This document shows, in pieces, positions 1 through 6,725 of a DNA stretch of 24,563 nt (position 1 is the first letter of the stretch; the number at the start of each line of letters is the position of its first letter). A program made the translations under genes and the position numbers. The notes under the pieces were generated by a model. That model did no database searches, had not been told where the DNA came from, and saw only the letters and a list, made by a program, of their open reading frames with translations. This stretch comes from Paracoccaceae bacterium. GTDB taxonomy: Bacteria; Pseudomonadota; Alphaproteobacteria; Rhodobacterales; Rhodobacteraceae. The stretch covers positions 1 through 24,563 of the forward strand of contig WFTU01000393.1 of NCBI GenBank assembly GCA_015485375.1, given 5' to 3'.

Positions 1-930
1 ATGCACATGCCGTTCGTGGTGGCCGAATACACCGATTTCTACGCCGGCAAACAGCACGCCATCAACGTCGGCACCATGTTTCGCGGCGCGGAAAACGCCC
101 TGCCGCCGAACTGGCTGCATATCCCGATCGGTTATAACGGGCGGGCCTCAAGCGTTGTGGTGTCGGGCACCGATCTGCACCGCCCGCTCGGCCAGTTGAA
201 ACCCCCGCACGAGGAAGTCCCGCATTTCGGCCCCTCGCGCCGCATGGATATCGAACTGGAACTCGGCGCGGTCGTCGGCACCGGCTCCATCCTTGGCGAG
301 CCGATCACCACCGCCGAGGCGGACGAGATGATCTTCGGCTATGTTCTGCTGAACGACTGGTCCAGTCGCGACATTCAGGGCTGGGAATACCAGCCCCTCG
401 GCCCGTTTCAGGGCAAGGCCTTCGGCACCTCCATCAGCCCGTGGGTGGTGACCAAGGCGGCGCTGGAACCCTTCCGCTGCGAAACTCCGCCGCGCGAAAA
501 GGAACTGCTGCCGTATTTGCACGAAAGCAAACCGGGCCTCTATGATATTGACCTTGAAGTCACCATGCAGCCCGAGGGCGCGGAGCGTGCCACCACCATC
601 TGCCGCACCAACTACAACCGCATGTATTATTCCGCCGCGCAGCAACTGACCCACCACGCGGTCGGCGGCTGCGAGATGACGACCGGCGATCTGCTTGGCT
701 CCGGCACTATCTCCGGCCCCGAGAAACCGGAATTCGGCTCGCTTCTGGAAAAATGCTGGGGCGGGAAAGAGCCGTTCACGCTGGATACCGGCGAGGAGCG
801 CACATTCATCGAGGATTACGACCGCCTGACCCTGAAAGGGCAGGCCAGAGGCGACGGATACACAATCGGATTTGGCGAATGCACGGGGCGGATATTGCCC
901 GCCGTGCAGGAACCGGACTGGAGCAAATGA
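1..930 (+). CDS. fahA: Fumarylacetoacetase, 3' part (5' end outside window)
   Basis: Fumarylacetoacetase hydrolyses fumarylacetoacetate to fumarate and acetoacetate, the last step of homogentisate (tyrosine/phenylalanine) breakdown. The visible 309 residues align without gaps to the catalytic domain of mammalian FAH with an offset of 114: D12 and H19 match D126 and catalytic H133, E85/E87 match E199/E201, D119 matches D233, and R123, Q126 and K139 match R237, Q240 and K253. The ATG at base 1 is therefore an internal methionine and roughly 114 N-terminal residues lie left of the window. All active-site residues seen are intact. The stop overlaps the start of the next gene (ATGATG at 927-932), so it heads the visible part of a tight operon. 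A full-length FAH, rather than a fumarylpyruvate hydrolase, argues for a homogentisate rather than a gentisate route. Confidence 0.95.
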   Translation: MHMPFVVAEYTDFYAGKQHAINVGTMFRGAENALPPNWLHIPIGYNGRASSVVVSGTDLHRPLGQLKPPHEEVPHFGPSRRMDIELELGAVVGTGSILGEPITTAEADEMIFGYVLLNDWSSRDIQGWEYQPLGPFQGKAFGTSISPWVVTKAALEPFRCETPPREKELLPYLHESKPGLYDIDLEVTMQPEGAERATTICRTNYNRMYYSAAQQLTHHAVGGCEMTTGDLLGSGTISGPEKPEFGSLLEKCWGGKEPFTLDTGEERTFIEDYDRLTLKGQARGDGYTIGFGECTGRILPAVQEPDWSK

Positions 931-1310
931 TGCGCATAGAGCGTATAGATCACATCCAGTTGGCTATGCCAGCGGGCGAAGAACCCAGAGCCGCCGCATT
1001 TTATCGCGATGCGCTGGGATTGGCCGAGGTTGAAAAGCCTGCGTCGTTAAAAGCCAACGGCGGTATATGGTTCGGAAACGAGGGGGTGAACATCCATCTC
1101 GGTATCGATCCGGAATTTCGCGCCGCTCGCAAGGCACATCCGGCTCTTCGGGTTCATGATCTGGACGGGCTGGCACGCCGCCTGAAAACCGCAGGGTTCA
1201 CGGTTATATGGGATGACCGTTTGCCCGGCACCAAACGGTTTTACAGCGATGATCCATATGGAAACAGAATCGAGTTCATGGCGGAAGAACCGTCAAACAT
1301 AGGGGAATAA
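930..1310 (+). CDS. VOC family (glyoxalase-like) protein
   Basis: A 126-residue single-domain vicinal oxygen chelate protein. Candidate metal ligands are H8 in the first strand (RIDHIQ), H70 at the start of the second half (KAHPALRV) and E115 in the typical C-terminal run DDPYGNRIEF; H56 (NIHLGI) is another candidate. There are two adjacent ATGs at 927 and 930. GGAG at 920-923 sits better for 930 (six bases) than for 927 (three bases), so 930 is chosen. The frame is open further upstream to 753, but that part lies over fahA and is a shadow. Overlap with the fahA stop suggests translational coupling. The family includes glyoxalases, isomerases and ring-cleavage dioxygenases; the substrate cannot be read from sequence. 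Its position suggests a step close to fumarylacetoacetate formation or removal of a side product. Confidence 0.85.
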   Translation: MRIERIDHIQLAMPAGEEPRAAAFYRDALGLAEVEKPASLKANGGIWFGNEGVNIHLGIDPEFRAARKAHPALRVHDLDGLARRLKTAGFTVIWDDRLPGTKRFYSDDPYGNRIEFMAEEPSNIGE

Positions 1311-1311
1311 A

Positions 1312-2262
1312 ATGGCCAAGGCATTCGCGTCGCAAGGCGACATGGAAGAAAAGAAAATCAGCTTCACGCAAGTGGGCCGCGACCTCTGGGCCTTCACCGC
1401 CGAGGGCGACCCGAACACCGGCGTGATCATTGGCGATGACGCGGTGATGATCGTTGACGCGCAGGCCACCCCGCGCATGGCCGAAAAGGTGATCGAGGAG
1501 ATCCGCAAGGTCACCGACAAGCCGATCAAATATGTCGTCCTGTCCCACTACCACGCGGTGCGGGTGCTGGGGGCCTCGGCTTACGGCGCCGAACAGATCA
1601 TCATGTCCGACCGCGCCGGCGCTATGGTCGAGGAACGCGGGCAGGAGGACTGGGACAGCGAATTCCAGCGTTTCCCCCGTCTGTTTCAGGGTCATGAATC
1701 CATCCCCGGCCTGACCCGCCCGACCCTGACCTTCAACGACCGCATGACCGTTTACATGGGCAAGCGCCGCGTGGACCTGATGCACCTTGGCCGCGCCCAT
1801 ACCGCCGGTGATATCGTGGCATGGGTGCCGGACGAACAGGTGATGTTTACCGGCGATATCGTCGAATACCATTCGGCGTGTTACTGCGGCGACGGGCATT
1901 TTGGTGACTGGGGCGACACGCTGGACGCTATCAAATCCTACCGCCCGCGCGCCATTGCACCGGGGCGCGGGGATGCGCTGGTGGGCGAGGAAATCGTCAA
2001 CGAGGCCATCGAAAACACCCGTGATTTCGTCGAAAGCACCTATCGCCCCGCCGCGATGGTCGCCGCCCGTGGTGGCACCCTGAAAGAGGCATGGGACGCC
2101 GTGCGCGCCGAGTGTGACCCGAAATTCGCCGACTATGCGATCTACGAACATTGCCTGCCCTTCAACGTCGCGCGTGCCTATGACGAGGCCTTGGGCATGG
2201 ACACCCCCCGCATCTGGACCGCCGAGCGCGATCTGGACATGTGGGCGAAACTGCAGGGCTGA
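1312..2262 (+). CDS. MBL-fold protein with altered metal site
   Basis: A 316-residue metallo-beta-lactamase-fold protein. The fold is shown by VIIGDDAVMIVDA (residues 38-50), the first metal motif at 79-84, H163 in LGRAHTAGD and D182 in FTGDIVEY. The usual HxHxDH motif reads H79-Y-H81-A-V83-R84, and the usual C-terminal PGHG reads P-G-R219-G. The three-histidine site (H79, H81, H163) is kept, while the second-site ligands normally supplied by D, H and H are V, R and R. It therefore probably binds one metal, or works by a changed mechanism. AGGGGA just before the ATG is a good ribosome site, one base after the preceding stop. It is embedded in the fahA operon, so a hydrolytic or thioesterase-like role in aromatic catabolism is an inference only. 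Confidence 0.85.
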   Translation: MAKAFASQGDMEEKKISFTQVGRDLWAFTAEGDPNTGVIIGDDAVMIVDAQATPRMAEKVIEEIRKVTDKPIKYVVLSHYHAVRVLGASAYGAEQIIMSDRAGAMVEERGQEDWDSEFQRFPRLFQGHESIPGLTRPTLTFNDRMTVYMGKRRVDLMHLGRAHTAGDIVAWVPDEQVMFTGDIVEYHSACYCGDGHFGDWGDTLDAIKSYRPRAIAPGRGDALVGEEIVNEAIENTRDFVESTYRPAAMVAARGGTLKEAWDAVRAECDPKFADYAIYEHCLPFNVARAYDEALGMDTPRIWTAERDLDMWAKLQG

Positions 2263-2276
2263 AACCGGAGGAACCT

Positions 2277-3890
2277 ATGGAAAAGATATTCGAAGTCCCG
2301 ATGTACGGCTACCGGCGCAATGCCGACGAGCGCGCCGATACAGTCCCGCGACATCCGGTTGTCATTATTGGCGCGGGTCCTGTCGGGCTGGCGGCCGGTC
2401 TCGATCTGGCCCTGCAGGACGTGCCGGTGGTTATTCTGGATGAAAACGACAAGGTAAGCTGGGGGTCCCGCGCGGTGTGCTATGCCAAGCGCCCGCTGGA
2501 AATTCTCGGGCGTCTGGGCTGTGGTGAAGAGTCCGCCGAACACGGAGTGCAATGGCATATCGGCAAGGTGTTCAACGACCAGAGACAGGTTTACGAATTC
2601 GACCTTTTGCCCGAGGGCGGGCACAAATATCCGGCTTTCGTCAATTTGCAACAATATCATCTGGAAAAATATCTGGTTGACCGGCTCTACGAGCTTCAGG
2701 ACGCGGGGAAGCCGATCGAGCTGCGCGGGCGTAACAAGGTGACAGCGGTAAAACCGCATGACGACTATGTCAGCCTGACGGTGGAAACGCCCGAGGGGAC
2801 CTATACCACCGAGGCGGACTGGCTGATCGCGGCCGATGGTGCCAACTCCCCGACCCGGAATATGCTGAATCTCGATTTCATCGGGCAGACGTTCTTTGAC
2901 CACTTCCTGATTTGCGACGTGGTTATGAAAAAGGATTTTCCGGCGGAGCGCTGGTTCTGGTTCGATCCGCCGTTCAACCGTGGAGAGTCGGTTCTGTTGC
3001 ACAAGCAGGCCGACAATGTCTGGCGTATCGACTTCCAGCTCGGATTCGATACCGACAAGGAAGAGGAGGTGAAGCCCGAAAACGTCATCCCGCGCCTCAA
3101 GAAAATGCTGGGCGAGGATACGGAGTTCGATCTGGAATGGGTGTCGGTCTATACCTTCAACTGCCGGCGGCTGGAACGCTTCCGGCACGGTCGTGTCCTG
3201 TTTGCCGGTGATGCCGCGCATCAGGTTTCACCCTTTGGCGCGCGCGGGGCCAACAGCGGCTTGCAGGATACCGACAATCTGGCATGGAAGCTGAAACTGG
3301 TTCTGGATGGCAAGGCACCGGAAGGATTGCTGGACACTTATGATTTCGAACGTGTTCTGGCAGCCAAAGAAAACCTGCTCAACTCCACCCGATCGACAGA
3401 TTTTATCACGCCCAAGTCGGATGCGAGCCGGGCCTTCCGCGATGCTGTTCTGCAGCTTTCGGGTCGCTACGAGTTTGCCCGCGGGCTGGTGAACTCGGGC
3501 CGCCTGTCGGTGCCGTCAATCTATGACGGCTCGCCGCTTAACGGTGCGGATGTTGCCGGAATGCCGGACCGCTCGCGCCCCGGCGCGCCGATCCCCGATG
3601 CGCCTGTGGCAGGTGGCTGGCTGATCGACAAAACCGGCGGCGGCTTCCAGTTGATGGGAATCAATACGGCGGTGCCGGACGGGCTGGTTATCGACGGCAT
3701 AGAGATCGGTGCGCTCAATCTCGACAGTTCCGGAGCGCCGGAACTGGCCGAGCGGTTCCTCGGGGATGAAACCACGGCGGTCTATCTTCTGCGCCCCGAC
3801 CAGCATGTCGCGGCGCGCTGGCGGGAATTCAACGAGGCGGAAGTGCGGGCGGCCCTGCAAGCCGCCATTGGCCGCAATCAGGGAGAGTAA
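2277..3890 (+). CDS. FAD-dependent aromatic monooxygenase (MhpA/PheA-TfdB type)
   Basis: A 537-residue class A flavoprotein monooxygenase of the PF01494 family. It has the dinucleotide motif G32-A-G34-P-V-G37, the DG motif at D187-G188 (AADGANSPTR), the GD motif at G311-D312 (FAGDAAHQVSPFGARGANSG), and a long C-terminal thioredoxin-like region as in MhpA. Such enzymes use NAD(P)H and O2 to hydroxylate phenolic rings. GGAGGA at 2267-2272, four bases before ATG 2277, fixes the start; an in-frame GTG at 2241 lies inside the preceding gene and lacks a ribosome site. With fumarylacetoacetase in the same operon, a reasonable guess is a hydroxylase yielding homogentisate or a related hydroquinone, for example from 3-hydroxyphenylacetate. 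That substrate is inference. Confidence 0.9.
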   Translation: MEKIFEVPMYGYRRNADERADTVPRHPVVIIGAGPVGLAAGLDLALQDVPVVILDENDKVSWGSRAVCYAKRPLEILGRLGCGEESAEHGVQWHIGKVFNDQRQVYEFDLLPEGGHKYPAFVNLQQYHLEKYLVDRLYELQDAGKPIELRGRNKVTAVKPHDDYVSLTVETPEGTYTTEADWLIAADGANSPTRNMLNLDFIGQTFFDHFLICDVVMKKDFPAERWFWFDPPFNRGESVLLHKQADNVWRIDFQLGFDTDKEEEVKPENVIPRLKKMLGEDTEFDLEWVSVYTFNCRRLERFRHGRVLFAGDAAHQVSPFGARGANSGLQDTDNLAWKLKLVLDGKAPEGLLDTYDFERVLAAKENLLNSTRSTDFITPKSDASRAFRDAVLQLSGRYEFARGLVNSGRLSVPSIYDGSPLNGADVAGMPDRSRPGAPIPDAPVAGGWLIDKTGGGFQLMGINTAVPDGLVIDGIEIGALNLDSSGAPELAERFLGDETTAVYLLRPDQHVAARWREFNEAEVRAALQAAIGRNQGE

Positions 3891-3892
3891 CA

Positions 3893-4087
3893 ATGGGAAA
3901 ACTGATTACAGAACCGCAAATCGCGGAGGGCGATGATTTCTACGAAGCTTTGATCGACCTGCACAAGGGGAAGAACAAATCCGAGAGCGCGATCATAAAT
4001 GCCAAACTCATCCTGCTGCTGTCCAACCATATTGGTGATCGCGAGGTTCTTGACGAAGCCTTTGCCATCGCCACCGAGAGATCCTGA
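3893..4087 (+). CDS. DUF2783 small protein
   Basis: A 64-residue soluble protein that resembles the DUF2783 family (PF10932), which I recall next to FAD monooxygenase genes in Rhodobacteraceae and some betaproteobacteria. It looks mainly helical (EALIDLHKGKNKSESAIINAKLILLLSNH), with no cysteines, membrane segment or catalytic motif. It starts two bases after the monooxygenase stop, with GGGAGAG just upstream, and is followed eleven bases later by a VOC gene, so it is certainly co-translated with the monooxygenase. A role as a small partner or stabilising subunit of the flavoprotein is inferred from position; no function is established that I know of. Confidence 0.85.
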   Translation: MGKLITEPQIAEGDDFYEALIDLHKGKNKSESAIINAKLILLLSNHIGDREVLDEAFAIATERS

Positions 4088-4098
4088 GGGAGAACACA

Positions 4099-4641
4099 AT
4101 GAAAATCGAACAGATCCACCACGTCGCCTATCGTTGCAAGGACGCCAAGGAAACCGTGGAATGGTATAACAAGATGCTGAACATGGATTTTGTTCTGGCC
4201 ATTGCCGAGGACAAGGTTCCGAGCACCCACGAACCGGACCCCTACATGCATATCTTTATGGATGCGGGCAACGGCAACGTGCTGGCATTTTTCGAACTGC
4301 CGACGAAGCCGGAAATGGGCCGCGACCCCAACACCCCGATCTGGGTGCAGCACATCGCCTTCAAGGTCAAGGACCGCGACGAACTGATTGCGTTCAAGGA
4401 GCATCTCGAGGCCAACGGAGTCGAGGTTCTGGGCGTTACCGACCACTCGATCTTCCATTCCATCTATTTCTTCGACCCCAACGGCCACCGCGTCGAACTG
4501 GCCTGCCCGGATCCCGAAGAAGAGGCCATGCTGGAAAAGCTGGACGCGGTGAAATGGGACATGCTGGAAGAATGGTCGCGCACCAAAAAGGCCCCCAAAC
4601 ACGCCGACTGGATGCACAAGAAAGAGCTGTCCGGCAGCTAA
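4099..4641 (+). CDS. VOC family protein (glyoxalase/extradiol-dioxygenase-like)
   Basis: A 180-residue VOC protein with a classic metal triad: H8 (QIHHVAYR), H85 (WVQHIAFKV) and E133 in the run SIYFFDPNGHRVEL. Y123 lies ten residues before the glutamate and H116 seventeen before, a spacing similar to second-shell residues in type I extradiol dioxygenases, although the SxYFxDPxG pattern is shared by many VOC enzymes. The last 40 residues form a charged tail beyond the fold. A strong ribosome site (GAGGGAGA) precedes the ATG. As last gene of the fahA operon it could cleave or isomerise the product of the FAD monooxygenase. Its stop overlaps the convergent cbiB stop by four bases, so no terminator fits between them. 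Confidence 0.88.
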   Translation: MKIEQIHHVAYRCKDAKETVEWYNKMLNMDFVLAIAEDKVPSTHEPDPYMHIFMDAGNGNVLAFFELPTKPEMGRDPNTPIWVQHIAFKVKDRDELIAFKEHLEANGVEVLGVTDHSIFHSIYFFDPNGHRVELACPDPEEEAMLEKLDAVKWDMLEEWSRTKKAPKHADWMHKKELSGS

Positions 4642-5555
4642 CCGAACAGGGCCGCCGCACCGATGATCGCGGCGGCCACAAACCAGCTTCGCCACAACAC
4701 GCTGACCGCGCCCTCGATATCCATCGGGTCGAGCGCCTTGCGTCCCCCGGAGTTCACCCAGGCCAGATCGCGCATAGTGCCGTCATAGCTGCGCGGCCCC
4801 GCCAATGCCACGCCCAGCACACCGGCCATTGCAGCCTCGGGCCATCCGGCATTGGGCGAGCGGTGCTTGCGCGCATCGGCCTGCATGACCTTCCACGCAT
4901 CCTCGGACCAATACGCCAGACAGATCAGCCCGCCGGTAATCCGCGCCGGAATCCAGTTCATCACATCGTCGAGGCGCGCTGCCGCCCAGCCGAATTGCTC
5001 GTACCTTTCGTTGCGGTAGCCGATCATGGAATCGGCGGTGTTCACCAGCTTGTAAACAACAATCCCCGGCAGTCCGAACAGGAAGAACCAGAAAGCGGGG
5101 GCAATCACCCCGTCCGAGAAATTCTCTGCCGCGCTTTCGATCGCTCCGCGTGCCACCCCGCTCCGGTCGAGGCTTTCTGGATCCCGCCCGACAATCATCG
5201 ACACCGCCCGCCGCCCCTGTGGCAGGCCCTCGCGCAGGGCCCCGGCCACCTGCTGCACATGTTCCGTCAGGCTCCGCTGCGCCAGCAGGATCGCGGCGAC
5301 GATGATCTCCAGCAGCCCGCGATCGGGAATGGCCGCAATCAGCCCGCCCGCCAGCGCCCCGCCGATAACCAGCGCCGCCATCACCAGCATGCCCTTCTGT
5401 TTCCGGTTGTCGCCATGGTTAACGCGCGCGTCGAACCATTCCACCCAGCGCCCCATCAAGGTCGCCGGATGTTTGAACCGTTTCCACAGCCAGTCGGGTT
5501 CGCCCAGAACCGCATCCAGAATCATTGCGAGGAAAAGAAAAGAGGCTGAAAACAT
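4638..5555 (-). CDS. cbiB: Adenosylcobinamide-phosphate synthase (CbiB/CobD)
   Basis: A 305-residue polytopic inner-membrane protein that joins the aminopropanol side chain to adenosylcobyric acid in cobalamin synthesis. Family signatures are LDAVLGEPDW near the N-terminus, HPATLMGRWVEWF, AIESAAENFSDGVIAPAFW and YKLVNTADSMIGYRNERY. ATG 5555 with GGAG eight bases upstream is chosen; an in-frame extension to 5666 gives a proline- and arginine-rich stretch unlike the family. No other cobalamin gene lies in the window and no B12-box motif is visible upstream. The inverted pair TTGCTGGA (5591-5598) and TCCAGCAA (5620-5627) lies in the leader region. The gene is called cobD in the Pseudomonas naming and cbiB in the Salmonella naming. 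Confidence 0.95.
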   Translation of the reverse strand: MFSASFLFLAMILDAVLGEPDWLWKRFKHPATLMGRWVEWFDARVNHGDNRKQKGMLVMAALVIGGALAGGLIAAIPDRGLLEIIVAAILLAQRSLTEHVQQVAGALREGLPQGRRAVSMIVGRDPESLDRSGVARGAIESAAENFSDGVIAPAFWFFLFGLPGIVVYKLVNTADSMIGYRNERYEQFGWAAARLDDVMNWIPARITGGLICLAYWSEDAWKVMQADARKHRSPNAGWPEAAMAGVLGVALAGPRSYDGTMRDLAWVNSGGRKALDPMDIEGAVSVLWRSWFVAAAIIGAAALFG

Positions 5556-5674
5556 CGGGTTGCTCCGGTGCGGGCGGTTTCGGGTGCGTCTTGCTGGATA
5601 AACATAGAAGGGCACGCCGTCCAGCAATGCTTTATCTGGTAGGGAAACGGGAATATCCCACCACATGTTGAGCG

Positions 5675-5690
5675 TTAATGATTTGTTAAC
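5675..5690 (+). promoter_or_regulatory. Candidate CtrA-binding box
   Basis: TTAA at 5675-5678, seven bases, then TTAAC at 5686-5690 matches the full alphaproteobacterial CtrA recognition pattern TTAA-N7-TTAAC exactly. It lies about 70 bases before the receiver-protein start at 5758, between that gene and the divergent cbiB. A perfect dyad, CCTAAA-TG-TTTAGG (5697-5710), follows directly. Binding is inferred from the motif only. Confidence 0.55.
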
Positions 5691-5757
5691 ATATTTCCTA
5701 AATGTTTAGGCAATTCTTAACACTTTGCTGCCAAGCCCGCGGGCGATCGAGGAAACA

Positions 5758-6141
5758 ATGAGAGTATTGCTGGTTCAGAACAATCGGGGTCTCTCCGGCC
5801 TCTGGGCGGCATTCCTCGCCCGCCAGAATATCGAGGTCACGCAGGCCCATACGCAGGCCGAGGCCATCGACCGCCTCCGTTTCGGCGATTTCGATGCGCT
5901 GGTTCTCGATCTTGTATTGCCCGACGGCGGAGCCATCGCGATCTCCGATTTCGCCACCTACAGACACCCCGATGTGCCGATCATCGCCGTGACCGGCAGC
6001 AGTTTCTTTTCCGACGGTTCGATTTTCGAACTGATCCCCAACGCCCGCAGCCTGATGCGCACGCCATTGCGCCCCGACGACCTTGCCGCTGTGCTGGACC
6101 ACTATGTTCCGGACGACGAAAGCGCCGCCCAGCACGCATAA
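5758..6141 (+). CDS. Stand-alone degenerate response-regulator receiver
   Basis: A 127-residue receiver-domain protein with no output domain. D51 (LVLDLVLPDGG) matches the phosphoacceptor and T79 (AVTGSS) the conserved Thr/Ser. The Mg-binding acidic pair after strand 1 is replaced (LLVQNNR, Q7-N8-N9), and the usual Lys before Pro in strand 5 is Thr (R101-T102-P103-L104). It may therefore signal without normal phosphorylation, like known pseudo-receivers. GAGGAA at 5749-5754 fits ATG 5758; the in-frame TTG at 5725 has no ribosome site and is rejected. The CtrA-type box upstream suggests control by the CtrA cell-cycle/motility network. It is followed on the same strand by another small protein gene, so a shared job is possible but unproven. 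Confidence 0.8.
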   Translation: MRVLLVQNNRGLSGLWAAFLARQNIEVTQAHTQAEAIDRLRFGDFDALVLDLVLPDGGAIAISDFATYRHPDVPIIAVTGSSFFSDGSIFELIPNARSLMRTPLRPDDLAAVLDHYVPDDESAAQHA

Positions 6142-6222
6142 AAAACCGCACATAACGCAATTGAAACTTGACGTTAACCTTTTTCCGGCAAACGATAGGG
6201 ATCGTAAATGTTGGAGACGGTA

Positions 6223-6570
6223 ATGGAAGCATATCTTTCCGAGGCGGTTCTTGCGGGTCTTAAAAAGGCACGCATGGACGACGCGATGAAAAAGAACCGG
6301 TTGCGGGTCCATGCGGGGGACGATGTGTTTCCGATCTACAAGCTCTGGGAAGACGGATTCTCGATGATGGCCGACGTGGCACCGCATTTGCGCGGCCTTG
6401 TGGATGTTTACGACGGTTCGCGACACCTGCTGCAATGCCTCGTTATCCACTCGGAACCCGAAGGCGAGCTGGTGAATTTCGAGTTCAAGCGCCGGACCGA
6501 AGCGGTGGAGGAAGCCCCGAAAGACTACGCCCGGGACGAAAACGCCCCCGTGGCCCTGATCGCGGGATAA
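6223..6570 (+). CDS. Conserved small protein of unknown function
   Basis: A 115-residue soluble protein without signal peptide or membrane segment. The N-terminal part looks helical (EAYLSEAVLAGLKKARMDDAMKKN), followed by a strand-rich part (RLRVHAGDDVFPIYKLWEDGFSM, LRGLVDVYDGSRHLLQCLVI, LVNFEFKRRT) that recalls a small beta-barrel such as PilZ. The RxxxR and (D/N)xSxxG signature of c-di-GMP-binding PilZ domains is not evident, so this is only a weak resemblance. GGAG six bases before ATG 6223 favours that start over ATG 6208. A CtrA-like half site TTAACC (6174-6179) lies upstream. I recall similar proteins of unknown function in Rhodobacteraceae. Confidence 0.7.
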   Translation: MEAYLSEAVLAGLKKARMDDAMKKNRLRVHAGDDVFPIYKLWEDGFSMMADVAPHLRGLVDVYDGSRHLLQCLVIHSEPEGELVNFEFKRRTEAVEEAPKDYARDENAPVALIAG

Positions 6571-6602
6571 TCCGCGCGAAACCCTGCCAACGGGGTGTAA
6601 TC

Positions 6603-6631
6603 TTGTGTCATTTCCGGATTATGCGCAATAT
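6603..6631 (+). promoter_or_regulatory. Possible sigma-70 promoter of the dgc operon
   Basis: TTGTGT (6603-6608), 17 bases, then CAATAT (6626-6631) is a moderate match to a housekeeping promoter about 95 bases before the dgcN start. The following leader holds two similar runs, CCCGAATTTTCC and CCCGAAAATTTCC, which could be operator half-sites. No regulator gene is adjacent in the window. Confidence 0.35.
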
Positions 6632-6725
6632 CCTCCCGAATTTTCCGCAAATCCGCCGCAGAATCCCGAAAATTTCCCGCGCGCGATCTCCTATCTTCTG
6701 GTGAACCCCCTGACAGGAGCCGGAC

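Noticed and set aside
5556..5757. Cobalamin riboswitch upstream of cbiB
   Set aside because: No B12-box-like GCCACTG sequence or conserved core was seen in the leader; only a short TTGCTGGA/TCCAGCAA inverted repeat.
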